DNA of 64,000 nt from Pseudomonas sp. UBA6562 (lineage in GTDB: Bacteria > Pseudomonadota > Gammaproteobacteria > Pseudomonadales > Pseudomonadaceae). The stretch spans positions 124,001 to 188,000 of the forward strand of contig NZ_DJJS01000003.1 in NCBI RefSeq assembly GCF_002434265.1, written 5' to 3'. This document shows, in pieces, positions 16,894-25,334 of the stretch. A program made the position numbers and the translations under genes. How positions within the stretch are numbered: position 1 is the first letter of the stretch; every line of letters begins with the position of its first letter. Below the pieces are notes generated by a model, which was given only the letters and a program-made list of their open reading frames with translations, was not told where the DNA came from and did no database searches.

Positions 16894-16914
16894 GCCGCGG
16901 CCGCTGGCCGCGGC
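16894..16914 (-). terminator. Strong GC hairpin between rlmKL and the FKBP gene
   Basis: GCCGCGGCC (16894-16902) and GGCCGCGGC (16906-16914) make a perfect 9-bp stem with a 3-nt loop, 37 nt after the rlmKL stop. There is no T-tract, so it may be a Rho-associated 3' end or attenuator. Confidence 0.5.
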
Positions 16915-16950
16915 TCACCGTGCAGGCGAACCGCGGCCAAGGCTACGGGC

Positions 16951-19152
16951 TCAACGCAAAGTGATGCGCCAAGCGCGGTGGATGCGGTTGTTGCGGGCGA
17001 AGTCCGGGTCCAGGGTCTGGGCGGTGATGTCCTCCACCGCGTAGCGCTGGGCCAGGTGCTCGTCGAGCTGGAACTTGCGGAAGTTGTTGGAGAAGTACAG
17101 CACCCCGCCCGGTGCCAGGCGCGCCATGGCCAGGTCGAGCAGTTGCACGTGGTCGCGCTGGACGTCGAACACCCCTTCCATGCGCTTGGAGTTGGAGAAG
17201 GTCGGCGGGTCGATGAAGATCAGGTCGAAGCTGTCGGTGGCCGCTTGCAGCCAGGCCATGACATCGCCCTGCTCCAGCCGGTTGCGCTCGGAGAACCCGT
17301 TCAGCGCCAGGTTGCGCCGCGCCCAGTCCAGGTAGGTTTTCGACAGGTCGACGCTGGTGGTGCTGCGCGCGCCGCCCTTGGCCGCATGCACCGACGCCGT
17401 GGCGGTGTAGCAGAACAGGTTGAGGAAGCGCTTGCCGGCGGCCTCGCGCTGCACGCGCATGCGCATCGGGCGATGGTCGAGAAACAGGCCGGTGTCCAGG
17501 TAGTCGGTGAGGTTGACCAGCAGCTTGACGCCGCCTTCGCTGACTTCCTGGAACCGGCCCTCGGTGGCCTGGCGCTCGTACTGGCGGGTGCCGCTCTGGC
17601 GCTCGCGGCGCTTGAGCACCACGCGCTGCGGGTCGACACCCAGGGCCAGGGGAATGGCGGCCAGGGCATCGAGCAGACGGCCTTGGGCCTTCTCCGGGTC
17701 GATGGAACGTGGCGCCGCATATTCCTGCACGTGCACCCAGTCCTGGTAGACGTCGACGGCCAAGGCATATTCGGGCATGTCGGCATCGTACAGGCGGTAG
17801 CAGCCGATCTGCTCGCGACGCGCCCACTTGCCCAACTGCTTCAAGTTCTTCTGCAAGCGGTTGGCGAACATCTGCGCGCCTTCGGACAGGCGTGCCGGCT
17901 CATGGACGACAGGCGCATCCGGCTGACGCGGTGCGGACGGCGCTTCGCTGGAAGCGCTCTGACGCCGCTCGCCGGTGACGAACTGGTCGGGCTGCACCTT
18001 GAACAACAGCAGCTTGCACGGCAGCGCGCCGTTCCAGAAGGCGTACTGCTTGTGGCTGCGCAGGCCCATGCGCTTACCCAGCTCCGGCGCACCGGTGAAC
18101 ACTGCCGCGTCCCAGCCCATGCACGCTTGGCGCAGGCGCTCGCCGAGATTCTGGTAGAGGTACAGCAGGCTGGCTTCGTCGCCCAAGCGCTCGCCGTAAG
18201 GCGGGTTGCTGATGACCAGGCCTTTCTGGTGCTGGTCGGGACGCGGCTCGAAGGTGCCGACTTCGCCTTGGTAGATCTTCACCCAGTCGCTGAGCCCTGC
18301 GCGCTCGACGTTGTTGCGCCCCGGCTGGATCAGGCGCGGGTCGGCCTCGTAACCGCGGATCCACAGCGGCGGCTTGGCCAGGCCCGCTTCGGCGCGGGCC
18401 AGGGCTTCGTCGTGCAGTTTGCGCCACAAGGCCGGCACGTGGCCGAGCCAGGCGCTGAAGCCCCAGCGTTCGCGCTTGAGGTTGGGGGCGATGTCGGCGG
18501 CGATCATCGCGGCTTCGACCAGGAAGGTACCGACGCCGCACATGGGGTCGGCCAGGGCGCCGCCCTCGGCGGCGATGCGTGGCCAGCCGGAACGGATCAG
18601 CACGGCAGCGGCGAGGTTTTCCTTGAGCGGCGCGGCGCCCTGCTGCAGGCGATAGCCGCGCTGGTGCAGGCTGTGCCCGGACAGGTCCAGCGAGAGGATC
18701 GCCTCGCCGCGGTCCAGGCGCAGGTGGACGCGCAGGTCCGGGTTGAGCTTGTCGATCGAGGGGCGCAGGCCTTCGCGATTGCGCAGCTTGTCGACGATGG
18801 CGTCCTTGACCTTCAGCGCGCCGAAGTGGGTGTTGTCGATGCCCGAGCCATGGCCGCTGAACTCCACCGCCAGGGTGCCGTCGGCCGCCAGGTGGTCTTG
18901 CCAGTCGACACCGTGCACGCCGTGGTAGAGGTCTTCGGCATCGCGCATGCTGAAGCGCTCGAGCACCAGCAGCACGCGGTTGGCCAGGCGCGACCAGAGG
19001 CACAGGCGGTAAGCGGTCTCCATGTCGGCCGCGCCGCGAATGGCCGAGGTGTGCTCGCGCACTTCGGTCAGGCCCAGTGCGCGGGCTTCCTCGGCCAATA
19101 GGCCTTCGAGGCCCTTGGGGCAGGTGAGGTAGAGTTCGATGAGGTCCGACAT
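16951..19152 (-). CDS. rlmKL: Bifunctional 23S rRNA methyltransferase RlmKL (m7G2069 / m2G2445)
   Basis: A 733-residue fusion enzyme that methylates two guanines of 23S rRNA (E. coli numbering G2069 and G2445). The N-terminal ferredoxin-like/THUMP region (about 1-155) starts MSDLIELYLTCPKGLEGLLAEE. The RlmL methyltransferase (about 160-390) carries ADPMCGVGTFLVEAA and VISNPPYGERLG. The RlmK half (about 445-733) carries TGLFLDHRP, FLNLFCYTATASVHAA and IFIDPPTFSNSKRM. Length matches the family. It is divergent from rmf across 550 nt. A shorter RlmK-like paralogue lies at 10361-11287. Confidence 0.95.
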   Translation of the reverse strand: MSDLIELYLTCPKGLEGLLAEEARALGLTEVREHTSAIRGAADMETAYRLCLWSRLANRVLLVLERFSMRDAEDLYHGVHGVDWQDHLAADGTLAVEFSGHGSGIDNTHFGALKVKDAIVDKLRNREGLRPSIDKLNPDLRVHLRLDRGEAILSLDLSGHSLHQRGYRLQQGAAPLKENLAAAVLIRSGWPRIAAEGGALADPMCGVGTFLVEAAMIAADIAPNLKRERWGFSAWLGHVPALWRKLHDEALARAEAGLAKPPLWIRGYEADPRLIQPGRNNVERAGLSDWVKIYQGEVGTFEPRPDQHQKGLVISNPPYGERLGDEASLLYLYQNLGERLRQACMGWDAAVFTGAPELGKRMGLRSHKQYAFWNGALPCKLLLFKVQPDQFVTGERRQSASSEAPSAPRQPDAPVVHEPARLSEGAQMFANRLQKNLKQLGKWARREQIGCYRLYDADMPEYALAVDVYQDWVHVQEYAAPRSIDPEKAQGRLLDALAAIPLALGVDPQRVVLKRRERQSGTRQYERQATEGRFQEVSEGGVKLLVNLTDYLDTGLFLDHRPMRMRVQREAAGKRFLNLFCYTATASVHAAKGGARSTTSVDLSKTYLDWARRNLALNGFSERNRLEQGDVMAWLQAATDSFDLIFIDPPTFSNSKRMEGVFDVQRDHVQLLDLAMARLAPGGVLYFSNNFRKFQLDEHLAQRYAVEDITAQTLDPDFARNNRIHRAWRITLR

Positions 19153-19702
19153 GAGTAATCCAGTGCCTTTAGGCTGAGTGGGTGGCAGGTCGACGCAAGG
19201 TCCCCACCGAGGTTTTGCCGCGCGCCTTTCAAGTGGTCGCGCGGTTGGCCTTGCGCTGAGCGAAGGCCGGGCCGGCTGAGCGATCGGGTTTTGGCGAGTG
19301 CCAAAGGTATTCGAGCGCCAGACAGTATGAAAAATTTCTTGAAGTCATGGGCCGGTAATGACCCTTCGTCGTATTACGTCGCTTCACGACCCCCTTGCGC
19401 TGGAAGCTGGCCCAATGATTTCAAATACGTGTAAGCGACTGATCGAGTGGCAGTTTTAGGGCGATGATTTTGAGTCGCATTTATTTACTTATCCCCTCAC
19501 CTTCGGAAACGTTACCTTCTTATGACAAATCGATCATTCACACCCTGATCGTGTTTGGTTAGAACTGACCCCAGGCCACTTCGCAACGAAGCGGCACTAC
19601 CAGCTCGCCACGCCGGCAGCGAGCGCAAACCGGCAGAACGATTCTGCCCGACCTCCCAGAGGTCGACGGGACATTACAGTCAACAAGTGAGGGCAACACC
19701 CT
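19153..19702. other. Intergenic region between divergent rlmKL and rmf
   Basis: A 550-nt stretch without a protein gene. The part next to rlmKL is GC-rich. The middle (about 19320-19560) is AT-richer, with several A/T tracts, and should contain the rmf promoter; I could not define -35/-10 boxes with confidence. The part next to rmf (about 19579-19702) is a structured leader annotated separately. Confidence 0.6.
19579..19702 (+). ncRNA. Structured rmf 5' leader (rmf RNA motif candidate)
   Basis: Three perfect small hairpins occur in a row before rmf: CTTCG/CGAAG (19579-19583, 19587-19591), GGCAGAA/TTCTGCC (19632-19638, 19642-19648) and GACCTC/GAGGTC (19650-19655, 19659-19664). A fourth, AGGG/CCCT (19690-19693, 19699-19702), overlaps the GAGGG Shine-Dalgarno and ends at the base before ATG 19703. 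A conserved rmf leader motif has been described in Pseudomonas by comparative genomics; I match it by position and structure, not by alignment. Occlusion of the ribosome binding site suggests post-transcriptional control. Confidence 0.65.
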
Positions 19703-19918
19703 ATGAGAAGACTTAAGCGTGATCCGTTGGAAAGAGCTTTTTCTCGTGGCTACCAATATGGAGTGACCGGTAAATCCCGTGAACTCTGCCCCTTCACCCT
19801 GCCCTCCGTGCGCCAGGCCTGGATCAACGGATGGCGTGAGGGCCGAGGCGACAACTGGGACGGCATGACTGGCACCGCAGGTATCCATAGGCTCAACGAA
19901 CTTCACGCCGTTGGCTGA
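19703..19918 (+). CDS. rmf: Ribosome modulation factor
   Basis: A 71-residue basic protein that dimerises 70S ribosomes into inactive 100S particles in stationary phase. It starts MRRLKRDPLERAFSRGYQYG and has the conserved segments GKSRELCPF and RQAWINGWREGR. ATG 19703 is preceded by GAGGG at 19689-19693, which can be paired in a leader hairpin. Monocistronic with an intrinsic terminator at 19978-20005. It is expected to be induced on entry to stationary phase. Confidence 0.95.
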   Translation: MRRLKRDPLERAFSRGYQYGVTGKSRELCPFTLPSVRQAWINGWREGRGDNWDGMTGTAGIHRLNELHAVG

Positions 19919-19977
19919 ACAAGGACACTGAATCCGCACTCCTCCAAGCGCCCCTTCAAGGCGTCGGGCCAATGCCC

Positions 19978-20005
19978 AAAGGGCCTCCAGACGAGGCCCT
20001 TTTTT
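19978..20005. terminator. Intrinsic terminator of rmf
   Basis: A 9-bp stem AAAGGGCCT (19978-19986) with AGGCCCTTT (19994-20002) and a 7-nt loop. The T-tract (20000-20005) follows on the plus strand. The A-rich left flank is too short to be certain of termination for the convergent pyrD, which ends 25 nt away. Confidence 0.85.
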
Positions 20006-20029
20006 ATGCCCGCAATCAAGGTGCGCGTT

Positions 20030-21055
20030 TCAGCTGCGTTTGAGTGCAGCGATGGCGTCCACCGCTTCACGGATCAAGGCAGGGCCTTTATAGATGAAGC
20101 CCGAATAGATCTGCACCAGGCTGGCGCCGGCTTCGATCTTCTGCGCGGCATGCCGGCCCTCGGTGATGCCACCCGCCGCGATGATCGGCAGCTTGCCGCC
20201 CAGCTCTCCGGCCAGCACCTTGACCGTGTGGGTGCTCTTGTCCAGCACCGGCGCGCCCGACAAGCCCCCCGCCTCGCCCGCATTGGGCAAGCCCTCGACG
20301 CCTTCGCGGCTGAGGGTGGTGTTGGTGGCGATGACCGCATCCATCCCCGAAGCCATGAGCGCGGCCGCCACCAGTGCGGTTTCTTCATCGCTCATGTCTG
20401 GGGCGATCTTGATCGCCAGCGGCACACGCTTGCCGTGCTGGCTGGCCAACTGCTCGCGCCGTGCCGCCAGGGCATCGAGCAATTGCTTGAGCGAATCGCC
20501 GAACTGCAAGGTGCGCAGCCCTGGCGTGTTGGGCGAGCTGACGTTGACGGTGATGTAGCTGGCGTCGGCGTAGACCTTCTCCAGGCACAGCAGGTAGTCG
20601 TCCTGGGCACGCTCGACGGGGGTGTCGAAGTTCTTGCCGATGTTGATACCGAGCACACCGCGGTAGTGGGCCGCACGTACCCGCTCCAGCAAGTGGTCCA
20701 CGCCCAGGTTGTTGAAGCCCATGCGATTGATGATCGCGTTGGCTTGCGGCAAGCGGAACAGGCGCGGCTTGGGGTTGCCCGGCTGCGGCCGCGGGGTGAC
20801 GGTGCCGACCTCGACGAAGCCGAAGCCCAACTGGGCGAAGCCATCGATGGCAGTGGCGTTCTTGTCCAGGCCTGCGGCCAGGCCCACCGGGTTGGCGAAG
20901 TTCAAGCCCATCACCTGCACCGGCGCTGCGACCGGCTGCTTGCACAGCTTGGCGTTGAGCCCCAGGCGGCCACCGGCACCGATCAGGTCCAGGGACAGGT
21001 CGTGGGAGGTTTCCGGGGAAAGCTTGAACAGCAGCTGGCGGGCCAGGTTATACAT
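20030..21055 (-). CDS. pyrD: Dihydroorotate dehydrogenase (quinone), class 2
   Basis: Oxidises dihydroorotate to orotate in pyrimidine synthesis, passing electrons to membrane quinone. The 341-residue protein begins with the class 2 membrane-binding helices (MYNLARQLLFKLSPETSHDL), then the FMN barrel: FANPVGLAAGLDKNATAIDG, GFVEVGTVTPRPQPGNP, MGFNNLGVD, VNVSSPNTPGLR with the catalytic serine, ATNTTLSREGV and IIAAGGI near the C-terminus. Start 21055 is chosen because class 2 enzymes begin here; the upstream in-frame codons to 21169 are not family-like. Convergent with rmf. Confidence 0.95.
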   Translation of the reverse strand: MYNLARQLLFKLSPETSHDLSLDLIGAGGRLGLNAKLCKQPVAAPVQVMGLNFANPVGLAAGLDKNATAIDGFAQLGFGFVEVGTVTPRPQPGNPKPRLFRLPQANAIINRMGFNNLGVDHLLERVRAAHYRGVLGINIGKNFDTPVERAQDDYLLCLEKVYADASYITVNVSSPNTPGLRTLQFGDSLKQLLDALAARREQLASQHGKRVPLAIKIAPDMSDEETALVAAALMASGMDAVIATNTTLSREGVEGLPNAGEAGGLSGAPVLDKSTHTVKVLAGELGGKLPIIAAGGITEGRHAAQKIEAGASLVQIYSGFIYKGPALIREAVDAIAALKRS

Positions 21056-21275
21056 GGGCGGGCAAGACTCGGAAGGCGTGGGGTGGCGATTATAGCCAGC
21101 ACAGGCCTTGGGCGACAGGGCCGGGCGTCCAACCCTTGCGTCTGGCAGCGTCGAACCTTCGTGACGCATACGCCAACGGCCAGGCTGTGGGCGCTTGCGC
21201 CGCTCGAAAGATAGCCGGAAAGGACTGTGCGACGGATTGAATCAGCGCATGGACGCTGACGATCCCCATAAATAG

Positions 21276-21301
21276 AAAAACCCGGCCGAAGCCGGGTTTT
21301 T
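21276..21301 (-). terminator. Intrinsic terminator of oprF
   Basis: An 11-bp stem AAAAACCCGGC (21276-21286) with GCCGGGTTTTT (21291-21301) and tetraloop CGAA. Read on the minus strand it follows the oprF stop by 18 nt and has a T-tract. It is symmetrical enough to act in both directions. Confidence 0.9.
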
Positions 21302-21319
21302 CATGAAGCGTCAGACCAA

Positions 21320-22360
21320 TTACTTGGCTTGGGCTTCTACTTGAGCTTCAACGCGACGGTTGACAGCGCGACCTTCTTCGGTGGCGTTGTCAGCGACTGG
21401 GCGCGACTCACCGTAGCCAACCGAATCAACACGGCTGGATTCTACGCCGTACTGCTGGGTCAGTACTTGCTTGACAGCGTTGGCACGACGCTCGGACAGC
21501 TTCTGGTTGTAAGCGTCTGGACCTACGGAGTCAGTGTGACCTTCCACGGTGGTGGTGGTCTGTGGGTACTGCTTCATGAAGTCAGCCAGGTTCTTGATGT
21601 CGCCGTAGCTGTTAGGCTTGACGACCGACTTGTCGAAGTCGAACTTGACGTCCAGCTCAACGCGAACGACTTCGGCAACAGCCGGGCAGCCATCAGCGTC
21701 AACGGTAACGTTGGCTGGGGTATCTGGGCACTTGTCGACGTTGTCGCAGACGCCGTCGTTGTCGCTGTCGGTGCAGACGTCAGCAACTGGAGCCGGGGTC
21801 ACTGGAGCTTCTTGGGTTTTTGGGCTGCCACCGAAGTTCAGACCAACGCCAACGCTCGGTGCCCACTCGGTGTCACCTTGGTCGATGTTGTACTGAGCTT
21901 CGACGCCGGCACGGGCGTAGAACATGTCAGTGATGTACCACTTGGCACCAGCGCCCAGGTTGGCGAAGGTGGAGTGATCACGACCGCCGCGGAAGCTCTG
22001 GCCCAGGGACTGGTGGGAGAAACCAGCCGACACGTACGGACGGATAGCGTCGTACGGGTTGTTGAAGTGGTAAACGGCGTCCAGGGCAGTGTTCGAGCCC
22101 TTGATGTTCTTGCCGTCGTCGCCACGGGCGTTGTGCACTTCGTCGTAGCCCAGACGCAGTTCAACGTCGTCGGTCAGGAAGTAGCCGATCGAGCCACCGA
22201 ACAGGTTGCCGTCGTTTTTGAAGTCGCGCTGGCTGTCGAAGAATTCTTTCTTGTAGAAGATTTCGGTTTCGACAGCGCCTTGGCCTTGAGCCATAGCGCC
22301 GAACGAGGCGGCAGCTACGAGCGAGCCAATGGCCAGGCCCAGAGTATTTTTCAGTTTCAT
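21320..22360 (-). CDS. oprF: Major outer-membrane porin OprF (OmpA family)
   Basis: A 346-residue outer-membrane protein that links the outer membrane to peptidoglycan and forms a low-activity porin. Signal peptide at 1-24 (ending GAMA). N-terminal eight-strand barrel (about 25-185: VELRLGYDEVHN, AGAKWYITDMFYARAGVEAQYN); a hinge with the aspartate-rich DSDNDGVCDNVDKCPDTP and four cysteines (about 200-235); and the OmpA-like C-terminal domain with VEGHTDSVGPDAYNQKLSERRA. Start 22360 (MKLKNTLGLAIGS) gives the signal peptide. The adjacent sigX is the known regulator of oprF in P. aeruginosa. Confidence 0.97.
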   Translation of the reverse strand: MKLKNTLGLAIGSLVAAASFGAMAQGQGAVETEIFYKKEFFDSQRDFKNDGNLFGGSIGYFLTDDVELRLGYDEVHNARGDDGKNIKGSNTALDAVYHFNNPYDAIRPYVSAGFSHQSLGQSFRGGRDHSTFANLGAGAKWYITDMFYARAGVEAQYNIDQGDTEWAPSVGVGLNFGGSPKTQEAPVTPAPVADVCTDSDNDGVCDNVDKCPDTPANVTVDADGCPAVAEVVRVELDVKFDFDKSVVKPNSYGDIKNLADFMKQYPQTTTTVEGHTDSVGPDAYNQKLSERRANAVKQVLTQQYGVESSRVDSVGYGESRPVADNATEEGRAVNRRVEAQVEAQAK

Positions 22361-22420
22361 CCGTTTGAATCCCCATCTGATGGTAGTTAAGAAGTCCCTC
22401 CACCATCCGGGTGAAGGCAC

Positions 22421-22436
22421 GACTCGACGACGAGTC
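22421..22436 (-). promoter_or_regulatory. Small hairpin in the oprF 5' region
   Basis: GACTCG (22421-22426) and CGAGTC (22431-22436) pair around a 4-nt loop, 60 nt before the oprF ATG in the 115-nt sigX-oprF gap. It may be a processing or weak termination structure separating the abundant oprF mRNA from sigX. Promoter boxes were not defined by eye. Confidence 0.35.
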
Positions 22437-22475
22437 TAGCAGACTCGCCAGTTGATTAGAGAGACCTGCAAGCGA

Positions 22476-23066
22476 CTAAGTTTCAGCCAACCCTGCAAAT
22501 TTTTCTCTCAATTTATCAAGTGCGCGCTTGTACCGCATCTTCGTCGCGCTCAGCCCCATGTGCATGATGTCCGCGATCTCCTGGAATTCCAGCTCTGCGA
22601 CGAAGCGCAGCACCAGGATTTCCCGATCGATCGGGTTCACGTGCACCAGCCACTTATCCAGTCCGCCTTTTTCTTCGGGCTTGGGAGCCTTGTCCTCGGA
22701 CGCCTCTTCGATAGGGTCGAGACTCAAGGCATCCATCAGCCGTCGTTTGCGTCGCTCCTTGCGATACTGGGTAATGCACTCGTTGTAGGTGATGCTATAC
22801 AGCCAGGTCTTGAATTTCGACTTCCCCTCGAAATTCTTGAGCCCATAAAGCACCTTGAGCATCACTTCCTGACAGACATCGTCAGCGTCGCGGTCGTTCC
22901 CCAGATAACGTGCGCACACGTTGAACAGGGTCCGCTGGTAGCGCCGCATGAGCTCTTCATAGGCACGTGTAACGTGAAACAGCTCCTCGTGCGAACGCGC
23001 CACCAACTCCTCGTCGGAGAGTTCGCGGGGGTCGTAACGCATGGGTAGCGGGTGAACTTTATTCAA
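22476..23066 (-). CDS. sigX: ECF sigma factor SigX
   Basis: A 196-residue extracytoplasmic-function sigma factor. Region 2 (about 30-100) includes RTLFNVCARYLGNDRDADDVCQEVMLKVLY and FKTWLYSITYNECI; region 4 (about 135-192) includes IDREILVLRFVAELEFQEIADIMHMGLSATKMRYKRALD. The sequence and its place between oprF and cmpX match SigX of P. aeruginosa, which controls oprF, fatty-acid and envelope genes. The start is TTG 23066 (MNKVHPLPMRYDP by homology to the MNK start); an ATG at 23042 is an alternative. No anti-sigma gene is adjacent. Confidence 0.93.
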   Translation of the reverse strand: MNKVHPLPMRYDPRELSDEELVARSHEELFHVTRAYEELMRRYQRTLFNVCARYLGNDRDADDVCQEVMLKVLYGLKNFEGKSKFKTWLYSITYNECITQYRKERRKRRLMDALSLDPIEEASEDKAPKPEEKGGLDKWLVHVNPIDREILVLRFVAELEFQEIADIMHMGLSATKMRYKRALDKLREKFAGLAET

Positions 23067-23156
23067 AGCGAATCTGGCCGACAGTCAGGTCAATGTCGCC
23101 GCGGAGCCGTCGAGGCCCGATTTCAGCGGCGGCATACATTAACAGCTTTTGCCGGT

Positions 23157-23981
23157 TTAGCGGCGGGTCACGCGGTGCTCGAGCAACTGCCGGTTCGACA
23201 CCGAGACCAGATCGCCCTCGTCCGTCAGCAGCGTGGTCTTGACCGTACCGATTTCCTCGATCTGCCCCTCTACTTCGCCAATCTGGACCTGCTGGCCAAC
23301 CTGGAAAAGCTCGCGGACATAGATCCCGGCCAGAATCTGGCTGGCGATTTCCCGGCTGCCCAGGCCCATGGCCAGGGCCATTGCCAGACCAACGGTAATC
23401 AGGCCGATGACGATCACATGGTTGAGCAGGTCGGTCTTGACCTCCAGCTGGCTGATGGCGACCGAGATGGCGATGATGATCACCAGGCCCTGGGCGATGC
23501 GCCCGACGCCTGCGGCATATTCCAGCCCCACGCCTTCGGCGGCGCCGCGCACCAGCCCGTTGGCCAGTTGCGCCAGCAGGACACCGGCCAGCATTACCAG
23601 GGCAGCGCCGAACACTTTCGGCAGGTACAGCGCGAGCATGTCGAGGGTCGCCGAGACGCGCTCCAGACCCAGCGATTCGGCGGCCGACACCAGGAAGATC
23701 AGCAGCACGAACCAATAGACGATCTTGCCGATCAGCGTTGAGATCGGCACCTGGATACCGACGCGGCCGAGCAGCTTGGTCAGGCCGGTGCCGCTCATCA
23801 GGCGGTCGAGGCCGAACTTGGCGAGCAGCTTGGACAACAGGGTGTCGAGCAGCTTGGCGACCACGAAGCCCAGCAGGACCACGACCAGGGCGCCAAACAG
23901 GTTGGGGATGAAGTTCGCAATTTTGGTCCAGAGCGCAGTCATCGCGGTGACCAGGCTCTGGGTCCAGAGATCGAGTTCCAT
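23157..23981 (-). CDS. cmpX: CmpX, small mechanosensitive-channel-like membrane protein
   Basis: A 274-residue inner-membrane protein with several membrane helices (about 20-45, 85-110, 120-145, 160-180, 185-210) and a C-terminal MscS-like beta segment (VGQQVQIGEVEGQIEEIGTVKTTLLTDEGDLVSVSNRQLL). It matches CmpX of the P. aeruginosa oprF-sigX-cmpX-crfX cluster, linked there to envelope stress and SigX activity. ATG 23981 follows the crfX stop by 2 nt; a TTG two codons earlier overlaps crfX and is less likely. Confidence 0.9.
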   Translation of the reverse strand: MELDLWTQSLVTAMTALWTKIANFIPNLFGALVVVLLGFVVAKLLDTLLSKLLAKFGLDRLMSGTGLTKLLGRVGIQVPISTLIGKIVYWFVLLIFLVSAAESLGLERVSATLDMLALYLPKVFGAALVMLAGVLLAQLANGLVRGAAEGVGLEYAAGVGRIAQGLVIIIAISVAISQLEVKTDLLNHVIVIGLITVGLAMALAMGLGSREIASQILAGIYVRELFQVGQQVQIGEVEGQIEEIGTVKTTLLTDEGDLVSVSNRQLLEHRVTRR

Positions 23982-23983
23982 AA

Positions 23984-24235
23984 TCAATCGGCCTTATCAG
24001 CGTTGCTGCCAGCGGCAGGTGTGCGGCGCACCGGCGCGACATGCGCCGAGCCGTTGTTGAGGGCGACCATCATTGCCTTGCCGCAGCGGCCGAGCAGGGT
24101 GAACAGGTCGCCGGCACCGACCTGGCGGTTGGCGGTTTTCAGCACGCGCCCCAGGCATGCGGCATCGTCGCGGTCTTGGCCGGACGGCGCGGCGTTGAGC
24201 AGGTCGCGCAAGGATTGTTCAAACGGATCGTGCAT
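23984..24235 (-). CDS. crfX: CrfX, small protein of the sigX cluster
   Basis: An 83-residue small hydrophilic protein (MHDPFEQSLRDLLNAAPSGQDRD...). The function is unknown; it is named from its conserved place between cmpX and cmaX. ATG 24235 is chosen for the GAGGTG Shine-Dalgarno 5 nt upstream; a GTG two codons earlier lies in that motif. No domain is recognised. Its central part (ACLGRVLKTANRQVGAGDLFTLLGRCGKAM) looks amphipathic. Probably co-transcribed with cmpX. Confidence 0.85.
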   Translation of the reverse strand: MHDPFEQSLRDLLNAAPSGQDRDDAACLGRVLKTANRQVGAGDLFTLLGRCGKAMMVALNNGSAHVAPVRRTPAAGSNADKAD

Positions 24236-24311
24236 GGGCACCTCGCGTAGTGTCAGTCAAAGACGAGAGCGCCCGGCGGCAGGTCACATAGCGCTGACCC
24301 ACGGGCGACCT

Positions 24312-25307
24312 CTACACCCAGCGCAGGCGGCGGAACAGCCACCACTGCCCTGCCGCCAGGCCCAGTACCACCAGGCTTGCGAAGACGAAACCATTGGGGC
24401 TTTCCGACCAGGGAATGCCGCCGACGTTGATGCCCAGCAGGCCCGTGACGAAACTCATCGGCAAGAAGATGCAGGTGATGATGCCCAAGCGGTACATGGT
24501 CCTGTTCATCCGCTCGTCGCGCTTGCGGTCTTCGCTTTCGAGCATCAGCGCGGCACGCTCGCGGGCCAGCTCCAGTTCTTCGAGGTAGCGGATCAGGCTG
24601 TTGTTGAGCTCGTTCCAGTAGTCGGCGTCGGAGTCGGCGAACCAGCTCCACTTGTGTCGCGACAGCTGCGCATAGATGTCGCGCTGCGGCGCCAGGAAGC
24701 GTCGTAGCGCGGCGGCGCGGCGGCGGATCTGTTGCAGGCTGCCCTGGGCCGGCGAATAGTGCTCGTCGGCCTCGACTTTCTCCTCTTCCAGGTCGACCTC
24801 TTCGCTGAGGTCGGTGACCAGCGCCTGGACCTTTTCGGTCAACAGCTCGCCCATCACCACCAACAGCTCCGAAGCGGTCTTCGGCCCACGCCCCTCGGCC
24901 AGTTGCTGGAGAATCTCGTCGCTGGCGCGCAGCGGCCGCAGGCGCAGCGAAATGACCCGCTGCGCTTCGGCGAAGATGCGTACCGAGACCATGTCTTCCG
25001 GCTCGGCGCCGGGGTTGAGGTTGACGCCGCGCAGGAACAGCAGCGTCTGCTCGTCGGCCAGCGGCAACAGCCTGGGCCGCGTGTTCTCTTCGAGCAGCAG
25101 CTCGCAGGCGAACTCGCTCAAACCGCTGTCGTGCAGCAACCAGGTGCGGGTCTGCGGATGGCTGCGATCCCAATGCAGCCACAGGCTCTGCTCGGCGGTC
25201 AGTTGCAACCCGTCGAGCGCTGTGCGCGGTATGGCGCGCGCACCGCCCTTGCCGTCGAGCAGCAGCGCGTGCACCAGGCCCCACTGCGCGTTGTCTTCCT
25301 CGGTCAT
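24312..25307 (-). CDS. cmaX: CorA/ZntB-type metal transporter (CmaX)
   Basis: A 331-residue CorA-superfamily transporter: large cytoplasmic N-terminal domain (1-265), then two C-terminal membrane helices. After the first helix it carries GINVGGIPW, the ZntB-type variant of the GMN signature, so zinc or another divalent cation is likelier than magnesium. CmaX is its counterpart in the P. aeruginosa sigX cluster. ATG 25307 has GGAG 8 nt upstream; GTG 25313 is an alternative. A 70-nt gap separates it from crfX. Confidence 0.88.
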   Translation of the reverse strand: MTEEDNAQWGLVHALLLDGKGGARAIPRTALDGLQLTAEQSLWLHWDRSHPQTRTWLLHDSGLSEFACELLLEENTRPRLLPLADEQTLLFLRGVNLNPGAEPEDMVSVRIFAEAQRVISLRLRPLRASDEILQQLAEGRGPKTASELLVVMGELLTEKVQALVTDLSEEVDLEEEKVEADEHYSPAQGSLQQIRRRAAALRRFLAPQRDIYAQLSRHKWSWFADSDADYWNELNNSLIRYLEELELARERAALMLESEDRKRDERMNRTMYRLGIITCIFLPMSFVTGLLGINVGGIPWSESPNGFVFASLVVLGLAAGQWWLFRRLRWV

Positions 25308-25334
25308 CGACACTCCATCAGCGCTGCGCGCCGC

